Both the position numbers and the translations under genes were made by a program. A DNA stretch of 64,000 bases from Citrus sinensis (taxonomy: Eukaryota; Streptophyta; Magnoliopsida; Sapindales; Rutaceae). This document shows, piece after piece, positions 46,209-57,212 of the stretch; the stretch's first letter is position 1; every line of letters begins with the position of its first letter. The stretch is from NCBI RefSeq assembly GCF_022201045.2, contig NC_068561.1:10317001-10381000 (forward strand), in the 5' to 3' direction. The notes beneath the pieces are model-generated. The model ran no database searches. It had not been told where the DNA came from and saw only the letters and a program-made list of their open reading frames with translations.

Positions 46209-48464
46209 ATGGCCTTGATCTCCCTCTCTAAACCCCACCAATTAAAGCCTAGGGTTCATCCAATCATATCCAGAATCGAAGCTCCGTATTCTCTCATTCT
46301 CCCCCATTTCTTCTGCTCAATCAATGACCAGCAGCAGACCCAAGACAGCCCCGCTCCGAACCCGGATCCGTTTCAAGCAGATGAAGAACCGAGCCAGAGG
46401 CAGAGGATCCCAAGAGGTAACCACCGATCCCCAGTAAAGTTAGAGGATACAATATGTAAACTGATGGCTGAGCGGGCATGGACGACCCGGTTACAGAACA
46501 AGATTCGGGCTTTAGTGCCCCAATTTGATCACAACCTTGTTTACAATGTACTTCACGGAGCAAAGAATTCGGAGCATGCGCTCCAGTTCTTCCGGTGGGT
46601 TGAGCGTGCCGGGTTGTTTAACCATGACCGAGAAACCCATTTGAAAATGATTGAAATCTTAGGCCGTGTTGGCAAGTTAAATCATGCTAGGTGTATTTTG
46701 TTGGATATGCCGAAAAAGGGTGTTCAATGGGATGAAGATATGTTTGAAGTCTTGATTGAAAGTTACGGTAAAAAGGGAATTGTTCAAGAGTCTGTCAAAA
46801 TTTTTGATATAATGAAGCAATTGGGTGTTGAGAGGAGTGTTAAATCTTATGATGCTTTGTTTAAGTTGATCCTTAGGCGTGGTCGCTATATGATGGCCAA
46901 GAGGTACTTTAACAAGATGCTGAGTGAAGGGATTGAGCCTACTCGGCATACTTATAATGTTATGCTTTGGGGGTTCTTTTTGAGTTTGAAGCTTGAGACT
47001 GCCATAAGGTTTTTTGAGGATATGAAGAGTAGGGGGATCTCCCCGGATGTTGTTACATATAATACCATGATTAATGGATATAATCGGTTTAAGAAAATGG
47101 ATGAGGCAGAGAAGTTGTTTGCGGAGATGAAGGAGAAGAATATTGAGCCTACCGTTATTAGTTATACTACTATGATAAAAGGGTATGTTGCTGTTGAGCG
47201 AGCTGATGATGCACTTAGGATATTTGATGAAATGAAGTCGTTTGATGTTAAGCCAAATGCAGTTACTTATACTGCTCTGTTGCCGGGGTTGTGTGATGCA
47301 GGAAAGATGGTTGAAGTGCAGAAGGTTTTGAGGGAGATGGTAGAGAGGTATATTCCTCCCAAGGATAATTCAGTATTTATGAAGCTCTTGGGTGTTCAGT
47401 GTAAGTCTGGGCACTTAAATGCTGCTGCGGATGTGCTTAAGGCAATGATTCGATTGAGCATTCCAACAGAGGCTGGACATTATGGTATCTTAATTGAGAA
47501 CTTCTGCAAGGCTGAGATGTATGATCGGGCAATTAAGTTGTTGGATAAGCTTGTTGAGAAGGAGATTATTTTGAGGCCACAGAGTACTTTGGATATGGAG
47601 GCTAGTTCTTATAACCCGATGATACAGCATCTGTGCCACAATGGTCAGACAGGAAAAGCTGAAATCTTTTTTAGGCAATTAATGAAAAAGGGTGTTTTAG
47701 ATCCTGTTGCCTTCAATAATTTGATCCGTGGCCATTCAAAAGAAGGGAATCCAGACTCTGCTTTTGAAATTGTTAAGATTATGGGTCGGAGAGGAGTGCC
47801 TAGAGATGCTGATGCTTACATATGTCTGATTGAGAGCTATTTGAGGAAAGGTGAGCCAGCCGATGCTAAAACTGCTTTAGATAGTATGATTGAAGATGGA
47901 CATTCTCCAGCGTCCTCACTATTTAGGTCAGTGATGGAGAGCCTGTTTGAAGATGGGAGGGTTCAGACTGCAAGCAGAGTTATGAAGAGCATGGTGGAGA
48001 AGGGCGTGAAGGAGAACTTGGATTTGGTTGCCAAGATTTTGGAAGCTCTTCTCATGAGAGGCCATGTTGAGGAAGCCCTTGGACGTATTGATCTAATGAT
48101 GCAAAGTGGGTCCGTACCCAATTTCGATAGTCTTCTATCTGTTCTCTCTGAGAAAGGGAAGACTATTGCTGCTGTTAAGTTGTTGGATTTCTGTTTGGGA
48201 AGAGACTGCATCATAGACTTGGCGAGTTATGAGAAGGTGTTGGATGCTCTCTTGGCAGCTGGGAAGACCCTCAATGCCTATTCAATATTATTTAAAATAA
48301 TGGAGAAAGGAGGGGTCACTGATTGGAAGAGCAGTGACAAGTTGATTGCTGGCCTTAATCAAGAAGGGAACACGAAGCAAGCAGATATACTCTCCAGAAT
48401 GATTAGAGGGGAGATGTCCCGCGGGAGCCAAAAAGAGAAGAAACAAAGTGCTGTTGCCAGCTAA
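46209..48464 (+). CDS. P-class pentatricopeptide repeat protein, At2g37230-like
   Basis: A single uninterrupted exon encodes 751 residues from ATG 46209 (MALISLSKPHQ) to TAA 48464. The frame stays open upstream to 46104, but there is only GTG there, so 46209 is the natural start. The N-terminus is basic and serine-rich with few acids, consistent with an organelle-targeting peptide, probably mitochondrial. A conserved lead segment (ERAWTTRLQNKIRALVPQFD) precedes a long array of 35-residue PPR motifs, for example EDMFEVLIESYGKKGIVQES and VVTYNTMINGYNRFKKMDEA. No E or DYW domain is present, so it is a P-class PPR, of the sort that stabilises or processes specific organelle transcripts. The wording, including LNQEGNTKQADILSRMI near the end, closely follows Arabidopsis At2g37230 as I recall it. 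The RNA target is unknown. Confidence 0.93.
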   Translation: MALISLSKPHQLKPRVHPIISRIEAPYSLILPHFFCSINDQQQTQDSPAPNPDPFQADEEPSQRQRIPRGNHRSPVKLEDTICKLMAERAWTTRLQNKIRALVPQFDHNLVYNVLHGAKNSEHALQFFRWVERAGLFNHDRETHLKMIEILGRVGKLNHARCILLDMPKKGVQWDEDMFEVLIESYGKKGIVQESVKIFDIMKQLGVERSVKSYDALFKLILRRGRYMMAKRYFNKMLSEGIEPTRHTYNVMLWGFFLSLKLETAIRFFEDMKSRGISPDVVTYNTMINGYNRFKKMDEAEKLFAEMKEKNIEPTVISYTTMIKGYVAVERADDALRIFDEMKSFDVKPNAVTYTALLPGLCDAGKMVEVQKVLREMVERYIPPKDNSVFMKLLGVQCKSGHLNAAADVLKAMIRLSIPTEAGHYGILIENFCKAEMYDRAIKLLDKLVEKEIILRPQSTLDMEASSYNPMIQHLCHNGQTGKAEIFFRQLMKKGVLDPVAFNNLIRGHSKEGNPDSAFEIVKIMGRRGVPRDADAYICLIESYLRKGEPADAKTALDSMIEDGHSPASSLFRSVMESLFEDGRVQTASRVMKSMVEKGVKENLDLVAKILEALLMRGHVEEALGRIDLMMQSGSVPNFDSLLSVLSEKGKTIAAVKLLDFCLGRDCIIDLASYEKVLDALLAAGKTLNAYSILFKIMEKGGVTDWKSSDKLIAGLNQEGNTKQADILSRMIRGEMSRGSQKEKKQSAVAS

Positions 48465-50984
48465 TGTTTCTTTTTCTTTTTTTTGTTTATTTTCCCCAAA
48501 TGTAGTTTCAAGTTGAGACTTGATGCTTTATTTGTTTTTAGTTTCAGACCCATTTTGAAGAATACTACTACCTTTTGCAGAATAATTTGCAAATTCATTT
48601 TAGTGGAATGTCACAAGTTCTAAAGTTCATTGCATGATCAGCTGATGGGGATGGATTCAATCAAATCAAAATGTACCAGCAAAATCTTAATTTTCAATAT
48701 AAACTCTCATTTTTTTTTTTCAAATTATTTACCTCATTATAGTCATTGCTTGCTGTTGACAAGTTCATTTCAGCTGCATTATTTATAGGCTTGAGAATTA
48801 TAGATAAACATTGTCTTTTCCTGAGTAGCTGCCATCATTTTTGCTGGATTGGAGTTCATCTTTTACTTGCACTAGAGCTTGTAACTTGTCTCTTCCCTGG
48901 TTCCGCATTTTTATTTTTATTTTTTTCCTCATTCTCTCATTGCTGAATTTTGTAATATACTATATGCATTTCATGGTTGATTGGCCTAGTAAGCCACCGA
49001 TCGGTATGTCAATTTGGTTTTCTTTATGTTAGTTTATCTAATACGTGTGTTTTTTGGACAGGGCATTGCAGGCATTCTATGATCTTGAATTACATCTAAT
49101 CTACACAACACATATGAAGGAAGTTATGGTATTAACACTTTGGTAACTGGAAAAAACTCAAAACTCCTAAGGTCGTGGAAGATGAAAGCAGTTGTGTATA
49201 GAGAACATGACAAATGAAGACAAAAAAGGGGACTCATCTCCCTTATCGGCCTTTCATCCCTGTGAATCCCTTAAGCGGCTTCACCCCTTTCAAATTACGT
49301 GTTTGGTATTACACAGCTACCCAGATTAATCCGGCTGTAGGTGCATCATTTTTTTTGTTGTTGATTGCATTATTTTTGTTGTTCTATCAATGTGTCTGGA
49401 GTTAAAAGTTGGATCGTTTTGGAGGTGTTAATAATGTTCTTCACTATGGGCAAGCACTCAAAGTAGGGTATTTGTTCGTAAATATTTTGTTTTGCCTTTT
49501 AAATTTTAGAAGTACGGGTTTTTAACCTGGCAGTTAATATATATCAATCATTATACTTATAATAAGTGAATTTACAGCAACTATGTCTCTTTTGGAGCAT
49601 TCCACTACAAAATTTCTATCATAATCACAAGATTCAATTTGGATAGTGAGTGAAGTTGCAGGGTAGAAGTATTTTTTTTAGGTATAATTACAACAAATGG
49701 ATTACAATAAGATTTTCACTAATATTTATAATTAAATAATTATTCGACGTTTACTCAATTTATATTTAAAAAAGAAAAGACTGTCTTACATTAAGTGTTT
49801 AAATTATAATATGGAGACTTGAAGCATGGGCTACTACTACTCGTCCAAAGATCAATTGGTACTATGCAGAGTAGAAGTTAAAGAATGCAGAGTAAAGTGA
49901 AGAAGGGCACGATGATGTTTGTGACAAAGCTAGCATATAGCACATATGAAGCTCACATTCTCTACCGCAAAGATATTTTTTTATTTTCGCCGTTACCCAT
50001 TTGCCAGCGAAAATATCTTCCAGTTCCACCATTTTTGGTCATTATATCTCCTTTGCCAGTCCGCATCTCATCGCTCATTTTTGTTTTGTGGCCTCGCTTT
50101 GCCTCAACGTGCCTACTTGAATGTCCTCTCAAATTGGACGGCCCTGATCTCCCCCAATCTTTTGGTCCACCGCTCCAAGCCTCCGAGTTGGTTTTACATT
50201 TTGTGCAACTTGCTTCCGCTGCAGATCGACTTCCGTGAGCAGCACCACAGCAGATATTTTAACCAATTATTTGTACCCTTAAATTCCCCTTTTATCCTCT
50301 AAATATTTTAATATAATTGTTTACATATTCACAATATCCACACTAATTGACAGACTCAGATTTTTAACAGCATTTATTTAGAGAGAAAAAAAAGAAAAGA
50401 AAACAAACAATAATCGAACATTAAAGTCGGCATCTTGTCATCCCTCATTTGGCTTTGTTATTGTAAAATGTTTTTTTCTTTTTGGATAGATACAATACTA
50501 TTGATATATACAAGCAAACCCAAACTAACTCTTATAAATTATCATATAGCTTATAATACAATTTAAAATTAATTTTTATAAATTATTCATAAATTTCTTA
50601 AATTTTTTTAAAAAATATTAATTTCATTCACAAATTAATAAAAAAAAATTAACTCTACACACAAATTAATGCAAGAAAAAATAACTCATTTTAATACATT
50701 TAGGAGGAGAATAGAGTGGGCCGAAAGCTTGGGGATCAGCCCACTGGCTAATGAATTAAATTAAATAAAAAAATGTAAAAAGAATTCAAGTAAATGAGAT
50801 TATACTTTGTTTTATTCGTGGAGGATATTTTAGACTTTTGGATAAACCTAAAAAATATCTCATCACTTGACAAGTTCCATATCTATCCATCTCTACTGAG
50901 CCTCTTCTGGGAGCGCACACAAAACTTTATCTTCTTCATTTTCGAAGCTTTCAAAGAAACTCAAAAACCCTTGAGCCAGTAGCC
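48465..50984. other. Intergenic region between the PPR and CP29 genes
   Basis: The first few hundred bases should be the PPR 3'UTR. A small hydrophobic open frame at 49214-49405 is listed separately. Two overlapping frames at 49885-50302 are less AT-rich than their surroundings but match nothing that I know. The last 700 bp before 50985 would hold the CP29 promoter and leader. Confidence 0.5.
49214..49405 (+). CDS. Hypothetical small membrane protein, 63 residues
   Basis: ATG-initiated frame with a hydrophilic first half (THLPYRPFIPVNPLSGFTPF) and a hydrophobic second half (about residues 43-60, ASFFLLLIALFLLFYQC) that could span a membrane. Base composition across it is more balanced than in the neighbouring spacer, and an acceptor-like AG precedes it at about 49061. 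I recognise no family, and a chance frame is quite possible. Confidence 0.3.
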   Translation: MKTKKGTHLPYRPFIPVNPLSGFTPFKLRVWYYTATQINPAVGASFFLLLIALFLLFYQCVWS

Positions 50985-52862
50985 ATGTCTACGACGTCAG
51001 CTTCTTCGCTGGTGCTCCCATCTCTCAGTCCCAAAACCCTAGCCTTCTACAACTCAAAACCCACTTCATTTTCTCTCTTATCTTCCTCCTCTTCTCACAA
51101 ACTTCTAGCGAAGCCCATCTCGATATCCTCTTCTTTCATCCATTCTTTTCAACCCTTGCCCTCTTCCCCCTCTCGTTTCGTCAGAAACGTAGCCGTTTCG
51201 TCCGAGTTTGACCAGGAAGAGGACCTTTTGAGCGATGAAGACGGTTCGAATTTCTCCCCCGACTTGAAACTTTTTGTGGGTAACCTTCCTTTTAGCGTTG
51301 ACAGTGCTCAGCTTGCTGGCTTGTTTGAAACCGCTGGAAATGTTGAGATGGTTGAGGTACATTTTTCGTGAGCCTGTTGATAGCCTTGTAGAAAGATTTA
51401 GCTTTTTCTGTTTGTTTGCTTGTTTGTTTATTGAGAAAATGTTTTCAAATTAAGTATTTGTTAGTGATTAGAATTTTGAAAGAATTTGATGCGACGAGGT
51501 TTATTATTTGTGGCAGGTAATATATGACAAGGTCACTGGGAGAAGCAGAGGATTTGGTTTTGTGACCATGTCAAGTGTTGAGGAAGTTGAAGCAGCTGCT
51601 CAGCAGTTCAATGGCTATGTAAGCAATAAACTCTCGCCTAAAAAAAAAAATCAGTTTTTTAATGTGTGAATGGCTTACTGCTTTTCAGAGATGAAAGAAA
51701 TGATTGAATGGATTATTGACATTTGAAAGTGGATTGGTTTAGAATTTATCAAAATCCACTTTCGAACTTACCTTGTGCCGTGCTTTTTCCTATTTAAATT
51801 TTCACTCTTATTGATGCTTGATTTCACGAGAACTTTACGTCTGACAGGGCGATTTCATATCTATTAGCAATGTGATTGTTATGCCTAAGCAAGAGTCTTG
51901 TTCAAATTTCAGGAACTCGAGGGCCGACCCCTGAGGGTGAACTCTGGACCTCCTCCTCCTAGGAGGGAAGAATTCTCTCCCAGAGGGCCCAGAGGAGGTG
52001 GTGCTGGTGCGCCTTCTAGTGGTGGCAACCGTGTTTATGTTGGTAACCTTTCATGGGGTGTTGATGATTTAGCTCTTGAGACTTTGTTTCGTGAGCAAGG
52101 GAAGGTTTTGGAAGCCAAAGTGGTATATGACAGGGAGAGTGGTAGATCGCGGGGTTTCGGGTTTGTGACTTACAGTTCTGCTGAAGAGGTTGACAATGCA
52201 ATTGATTCCTTGAATGGTGTAGTAAGTTCATTATTTTCCTTTTCGTCCTCAATGTTATATGCATTTTTATTTTCAAATGTGTCACTTTTGTTTGCGTCAT
52301 TATTAACTGGACCTTCAGCTTTATCTTTGTGACTGGAGTTTCTACATTTATTTTGGAGATAATCATGCTTTTGAAATTGATGCTTTGTAATTTGGTGTGT
52401 ATAATGGTTTTAGATAATCTTCAGCACATAAAGCATTGACATTCGCTTCATACAAAAAGAATCATGTGGCTATATCATCTTTCTAAGATCTTCTATGTTA
52501 TAGTTGACTGACTTGTTGAATCATATTTTCAATTAGTTATATGATTGGATATTGTTAAAATTGAGAAAAATGTTGATTTCACAATCTGCTTCTGCTAGGC
52601 ATGTTATACGTTCGTTGCTCATGTCATTTCTTCAATCAACTCTATCTTATGCATGCTGAATCGAGATCCAATACTAGAGGATTTTGTTTTTATGCCTTCA
52701 TTTATGTAGTTTTACAAATATTCTGTTAAATTCTCTTCTCTTTTGAGGACCTAAAAGTCTACTAGAGATGTTTATGCTAAAATTTGTTTTGTGCAGGATT
52801 TGGCCGGTAGAGCAATTCGAGTCTCGGTGGCTGAAGCAAGGCCACAAAGGCGTCAATTTTGA
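50985..52862 (+). CDS. CP29B: CP29-type chloroplast ribonucleoprotein, two RRMs
   Basis: Four exons, 50985-51356, 51517-51618, 51913-52221 and 52797-52862, all GT-AG and in phase 0, give 282 residues. Residues 1 to about 66 are serine-rich and act as a chloroplast transit peptide, followed by an acidic stretch (about 74-88). RRM1 has RNP2 LFVGNL (96-101) and RNP1 RGFGFVTM (135-142); RRM2 has VYVGNL (199-204) and RGFGFVTY (238-245). The linker between them (about 169-197) is short and moderately glycine-rich, unlike the long Gly-Ser repeats of Arabidopsis CP29A, so CP29B is the closer match. CP29 proteins are abundant stromal RNA-binding proteins that stabilise and help edit or splice many chloroplast mRNAs. 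No defect seen. The C-terminus ARPQRRQF is typical. Confidence 0.93.
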
Positions 52863-54665
52863 GCTGTGGCAGAAACTAGTTTTCAGTTGTTTTGATTTTA
52901 TCGTTAGTTATTTGTGTTGTTATAAGGCTGCTTATCAGTGCTATCAAATCATCGGCTTCAAAGACAGATTCATGATTATTTGTTTTTGCATATGCGAAAT
53001 GCATGTTGCCTTGTTATAATTTCTAACTATCATCATGAGCCACAGAAATTTTGGAGCTGCATTATTCAGAACAGGATCCTTGCATCTGGCATTTTGATAA
53101 TTCCATCTCTGTGACGCTTGCCAGATGAAGGGTAGCTTGAGTTGTCTGTCACTAAGTTTTCATCCATGTTCTGAAAACTATAATTGAGACAAGAAATGAA
53201 TATGTAGCCTGAAATTTGACTTGATTTTACATATGAAATGTGCCTTATTTGGCTTGTCCACATGTTTTGCTAGGATCTTAAAAATGCCAGCTAGAAGACT
53301 TCAAAATCTCAATTGCACGTCATTCGTTGACAGCCCAGAAATATACAAGAAATTTCATCTTGTAATTAGGGATGCGACCTGGTACTTAAAAAAGAGTATT
53401 GGGTATGATCGGATGGTTAGATTTTGTTGATTGTCGACTTTTTGATTAGGTTGAGGCTGCGGGGTACAAAGTGCCTTAGTTGGGACTCTCTTATTAGTCG
53501 TGCTTAAAAAAGGAGTGAAAGCTGCGTCTGGTGTCTTTAGTTTTACGGACTGAAGTATCCTAGGCTTAAAGATTATCATCAGTAATCAACTTTTTGAGTC
53601 TTTAAAATCCATTTAAATGAAGGAGGGAATACGATCTCAATAAGTTTATAGGAGAATTTTTTTTTTTTTAGTGTACATTCTCGATCATTCTTGATGGGGT
53701 CTGTTAGTAGAATTAGAATTCTCTATTGATCTAATTATGTCCTAAGTAAATAATTTAATTACTGATTAGTTGTAAATAAATATAAAAATAAATAAAAAAA
53801 TTAATTAAATTTTACTCATACACTATTAATAAAAGATACATGGTAGAAGATTTTTAAGAATTTAGTAAAGCTCAGATCAAGAGAGGATTTTATTTCATGT
53901 TAACAAGTTTCTAATACTAGCATCGCGGCAAACCTAAAAGTGAAGTGTACTCAAAATAGTCTCTCTCTCTCTATGTATGTATGTGTATCATTCACAAGCT
54001 GTGTATTGAGGGCTTTAGTTCTCATAAACTCTATTTTCTTCTAAAAACTACAAATTATGGATGGATTTATCTATAGTTGTTAATGAGAGTAGATTTTTTT
54101 GAGTTATAGTAAGATGTATAGTAAATATGTGGTATATTGTAAGATGTATTGGAAATGTATGCATACTTACATATATTTTTAATTTCCTTATAGATCTGCT
54201 TATACACTAACATTTTTACGACTACAATTTAGTATAAGAAAAAAAATTATTGATATAAGATTTATTCGTTCGTGATACAGAATTGTCCCTTTTTTGTTTT
54301 CTATTTATTGTTGGTGAATATGTTTATATTTTTTAAGAAGATTAAATAATTTAGAGAGGGATAAGGAGGGGATAATAAAAATTGGCAAATAGAATCGAAA
54401 GAGTTATTAATATGCATTTGGTCGTGCTCAGTTTTTAATTGTTTTTCTTTAGAAAAGAAATTCATATCAACAGTAATCTTAATTAAGGGAATGATTATGA
54501 AATTTTATATAAAAATTCTTGTTAAAAGAGAGGGGCTTTCAATTCTAGCCCTAAACAAACACACACACACATGTCAATCTTCCTAACTCTATTGAAAAAT
54601 GAACATCTTTTGAAATTTTACTCTCAACTCTCAATTTATGATATGTAAAGTAGAATTTTTAATAA

Positions 54666-55390
54666 GGAATAATTATCTCTACATTATCTTTATTTTTGTT
54701 ATATGTATATTTAACCACCACAAAATTTGCACCATTTTTTATTTCTAAACTTATATCAATTAGCCACTTTGACACTAAAAATAATCATTTTAGTCCTAAA
54801 TGAATTAAAAAATTATTTTATTCTATGAAATTTTGAAAAAAAAAATTAATTACAATAATGCCTCTAAATTTAATAAAACAAATAAATCTCAAAATTTAAG
54901 ATGACACTTTTTAAATAAATTATAATTATAAAAATTTACATCTTGTAATTATAATCTCATTTAATTTTTGTAATTGAATTAAGTATAGAAAAATTTACAC
55001 AAATTAACATGAAGAGCAAAGCTACCTATAATTGTTGTAAACTTCCCAATATCAATATAAAGAAACTTCCCTATATAAATCAAATGAAATTATAATTACA
55101 AAAAATTAACATGATAATTTTTAAATGAAATTATAATTACAAGAAATTAACATATTGGGTTTGAGATTTATTTATTTTATTCAATTTAAGATATTCTTAT
55201 AATTATAATTTTTTATTTTTCAAAATTTTGTAGAGGAAAATGATTTTTTAATTTATTGAGGGATAAAATAGTTATTTTTATTATTAAAGTGATTTATTGA
55301 TACAAACTTAAAAATAAAAATAGTACAAAAAGCATGTTAAAATATATATATATAAAAAATAAAAATGATGCAGAAATAACTTTCCTTTAA
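54666..55390. mobile_element. Foldback element with inverted repeats of about 230 bp
   Basis: The left arm (about 54666-54900) and right arm (about 55152-55390) are inverted copies with many substitutions. Paired blocks include TTATCTCTACATTATC versus TTATTTCTGCATCATT at the outer edge, and AAACAAATAAATCTCAAA versus AAATAAATAAATCTCAAA at the inner edge. The centre is AT-rich and partly inverted too. No coding sequence and no clear target duplication; long arms suggest an old MULE-type MITE. Confidence 0.5.
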
Positions 55391-56091
55391 ACAAAGTAAA
55401 ATGGAAAAAAGTCAAAAGACCATTACTTTCGGTAAGATATTCAAAATGCAAATAAGCGTTTCATGTTAAGACTTCAATTGCAACCAAGACATGCTGTAGA
55501 TAGACAATTTTCTGTCGCCTAAATTTGATTTCTTGATTAGGCAATAAATGCTCATAAAGCAGCTAAACTGGAAGCCACAAAAGCAAACCCCCTCCCCCGT
55601 GTTAATATGTTATTAGGCTTCGGTGTTGAGGAGATACTCAGTTTGTCCTAAACTATTTTGGGGGTGATTATTCAGTTAGCTTATGTATTCTTTAAATTTG
55701 TTTTTTAAGGTAAAATAGTAATGTTATTTGATATAACTTAAAATTTAAACAAATCTAACATGTAATTGGTAAAAAAAAGATGATAATTAAATATACTATA
55801 ACGGAAATCCAACAAAGGTTTTTAAGTTTTTTTTTTTAATAATACAAGAACTAACGGGTTAATAGGCTTAAATTATATCAACTAAATAGTAAGTAACATT
55901 TAACATTGGTAGAATTTTCTGAATTCCGATTGAGATTTGGGAATCAGTCCGTTTGGAGTGGGATTCGGTGCAAGATTTGGGTTGGGATTTAAAATTAAAA
56001 TTTGTCCTAATTCATTGTTCGAACGATGTTCGAGACATTTGAAAATACCAATTGGGATCCATAATGCAACAAAATCTGGATTTTTAGAAAT

Positions 56092-56263
56092 ATATGACAT
56101 GTTATATCGGTAATGTGAATGACATGTTGTTTTAATAATAAAATATATATGGCATGTCACTTATAATAGTATGAAATGTTGATCATAAGAGTCTGACATG
56201 TTGGTTATATGATTATGACATATCGATTATAATAGAATGACATGTTGTTTATGATAGAATCTG
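56092..56263. repeat. Degenerate tandem repeat built on TGACATGTT
   Basis: Seven loosely similar units of about 20-30 bp follow one another, each with a variant of TGACATGTTG followed by TTATNATA. Examples start near 56096, 56121, 56152, 56201, 56217, 56239. It resembles an eroded minisatellite. Confidence 0.5.
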
Positions 56264-57212
56264 CAGTGTATGATAAAAAACAAATGTCACCCGAGACAGT
56301 TTGGAATCCTCAATTGGGTTGGGATCAAGACACATTTTTATCCCAATTTACTATTGGTAACGAGATTCATAATATGATCAAATTCAACAAATCCCAACCA
56401 GTCCCGTGCAGCCCTACATTTACCTACTTGATGTCTCAATACTCAAGCTGGGCTGACCCCTATCTTTGTCCTCATCTTAGAAAATTAAGAAGGTTCTTTC
56501 ATCAAATTTCCCATAGATTTCTGGGAATTTATAGATATTACCAATTACCTAAACATTCGGACTTTTGTCTTACAATTTTCGCTTTAATTTTTGACTTGGA
56601 CATTAACGTATTTACTTCAATTCTGACATTGTGATGATTGGTTGATCATTGATGACTCAAAATGGAATACTTTAGATAAAATGAAACAAAATTAAGAGGG
56701 TTCTTTCATGAAATTTTGTCTTTGTTTGAATGTTTGATCCCATATTCCTTGTTCTGTTTAGTTTTTGAAGTATTTCCTCAAGACAGTTTTATAAGTTTCA
56801 TGAGGTCAGTACCTGTCATAAAGTACAAGCAGAGTAGCAAAAATAAAGGGAAAGATTTTAGCAAGCGGTGATTGTAAGTTCTCTTTATATCATAAATTTT
56901 CTGTCACGAGTTTCTTTGAATTTTCTGACAAATTTATCTAAGAAATAGACTATTTGCAGAACTCATTAGCTGTTGCAAAGTTCACAGTTTTAACTAGAAC
57001 TTACTACCTAGAAAATGTGGCTGTGCTTTAAGCTTCTTCAAAAGTTGTTATTTCTTCATTTACCCGTGATTTTCAACAAATTGTGTACGAAAAAGTTATT
57101 TAATTATGTGGTTTGAATCCACTGTTTCATTGAATAAATGCCCTGTAAATTTTTTAATGCCAAGATCATATCCATTGATTGAAGTTGAAATAATTTTTTA
57201 TCGTCTCGCGCC

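Larger units (their letters stand above)
52863..57212. other. Intergenic region between CP29 and CNGC15-like genes
   Basis: Begins with the CP29 3'UTR. From about 53640 the DNA is very AT-rich; it contains an inverted-repeat element (54666-55390) and a degenerate tandem repeat (56092-56263), listed separately. Open frames at 53221-53579, 55900-56160 and 56242-56634 have no recognisable domain. The last several hundred bases should hold the promoter and leader of the channel gene. Confidence 0.5.

Noticed and set aside
49885..50302. Two overlapping frames of 117 and 118 codons
   Set aside because: No recognisable domain and no splice or start context. They overlap in different frames, so at most one could be real.
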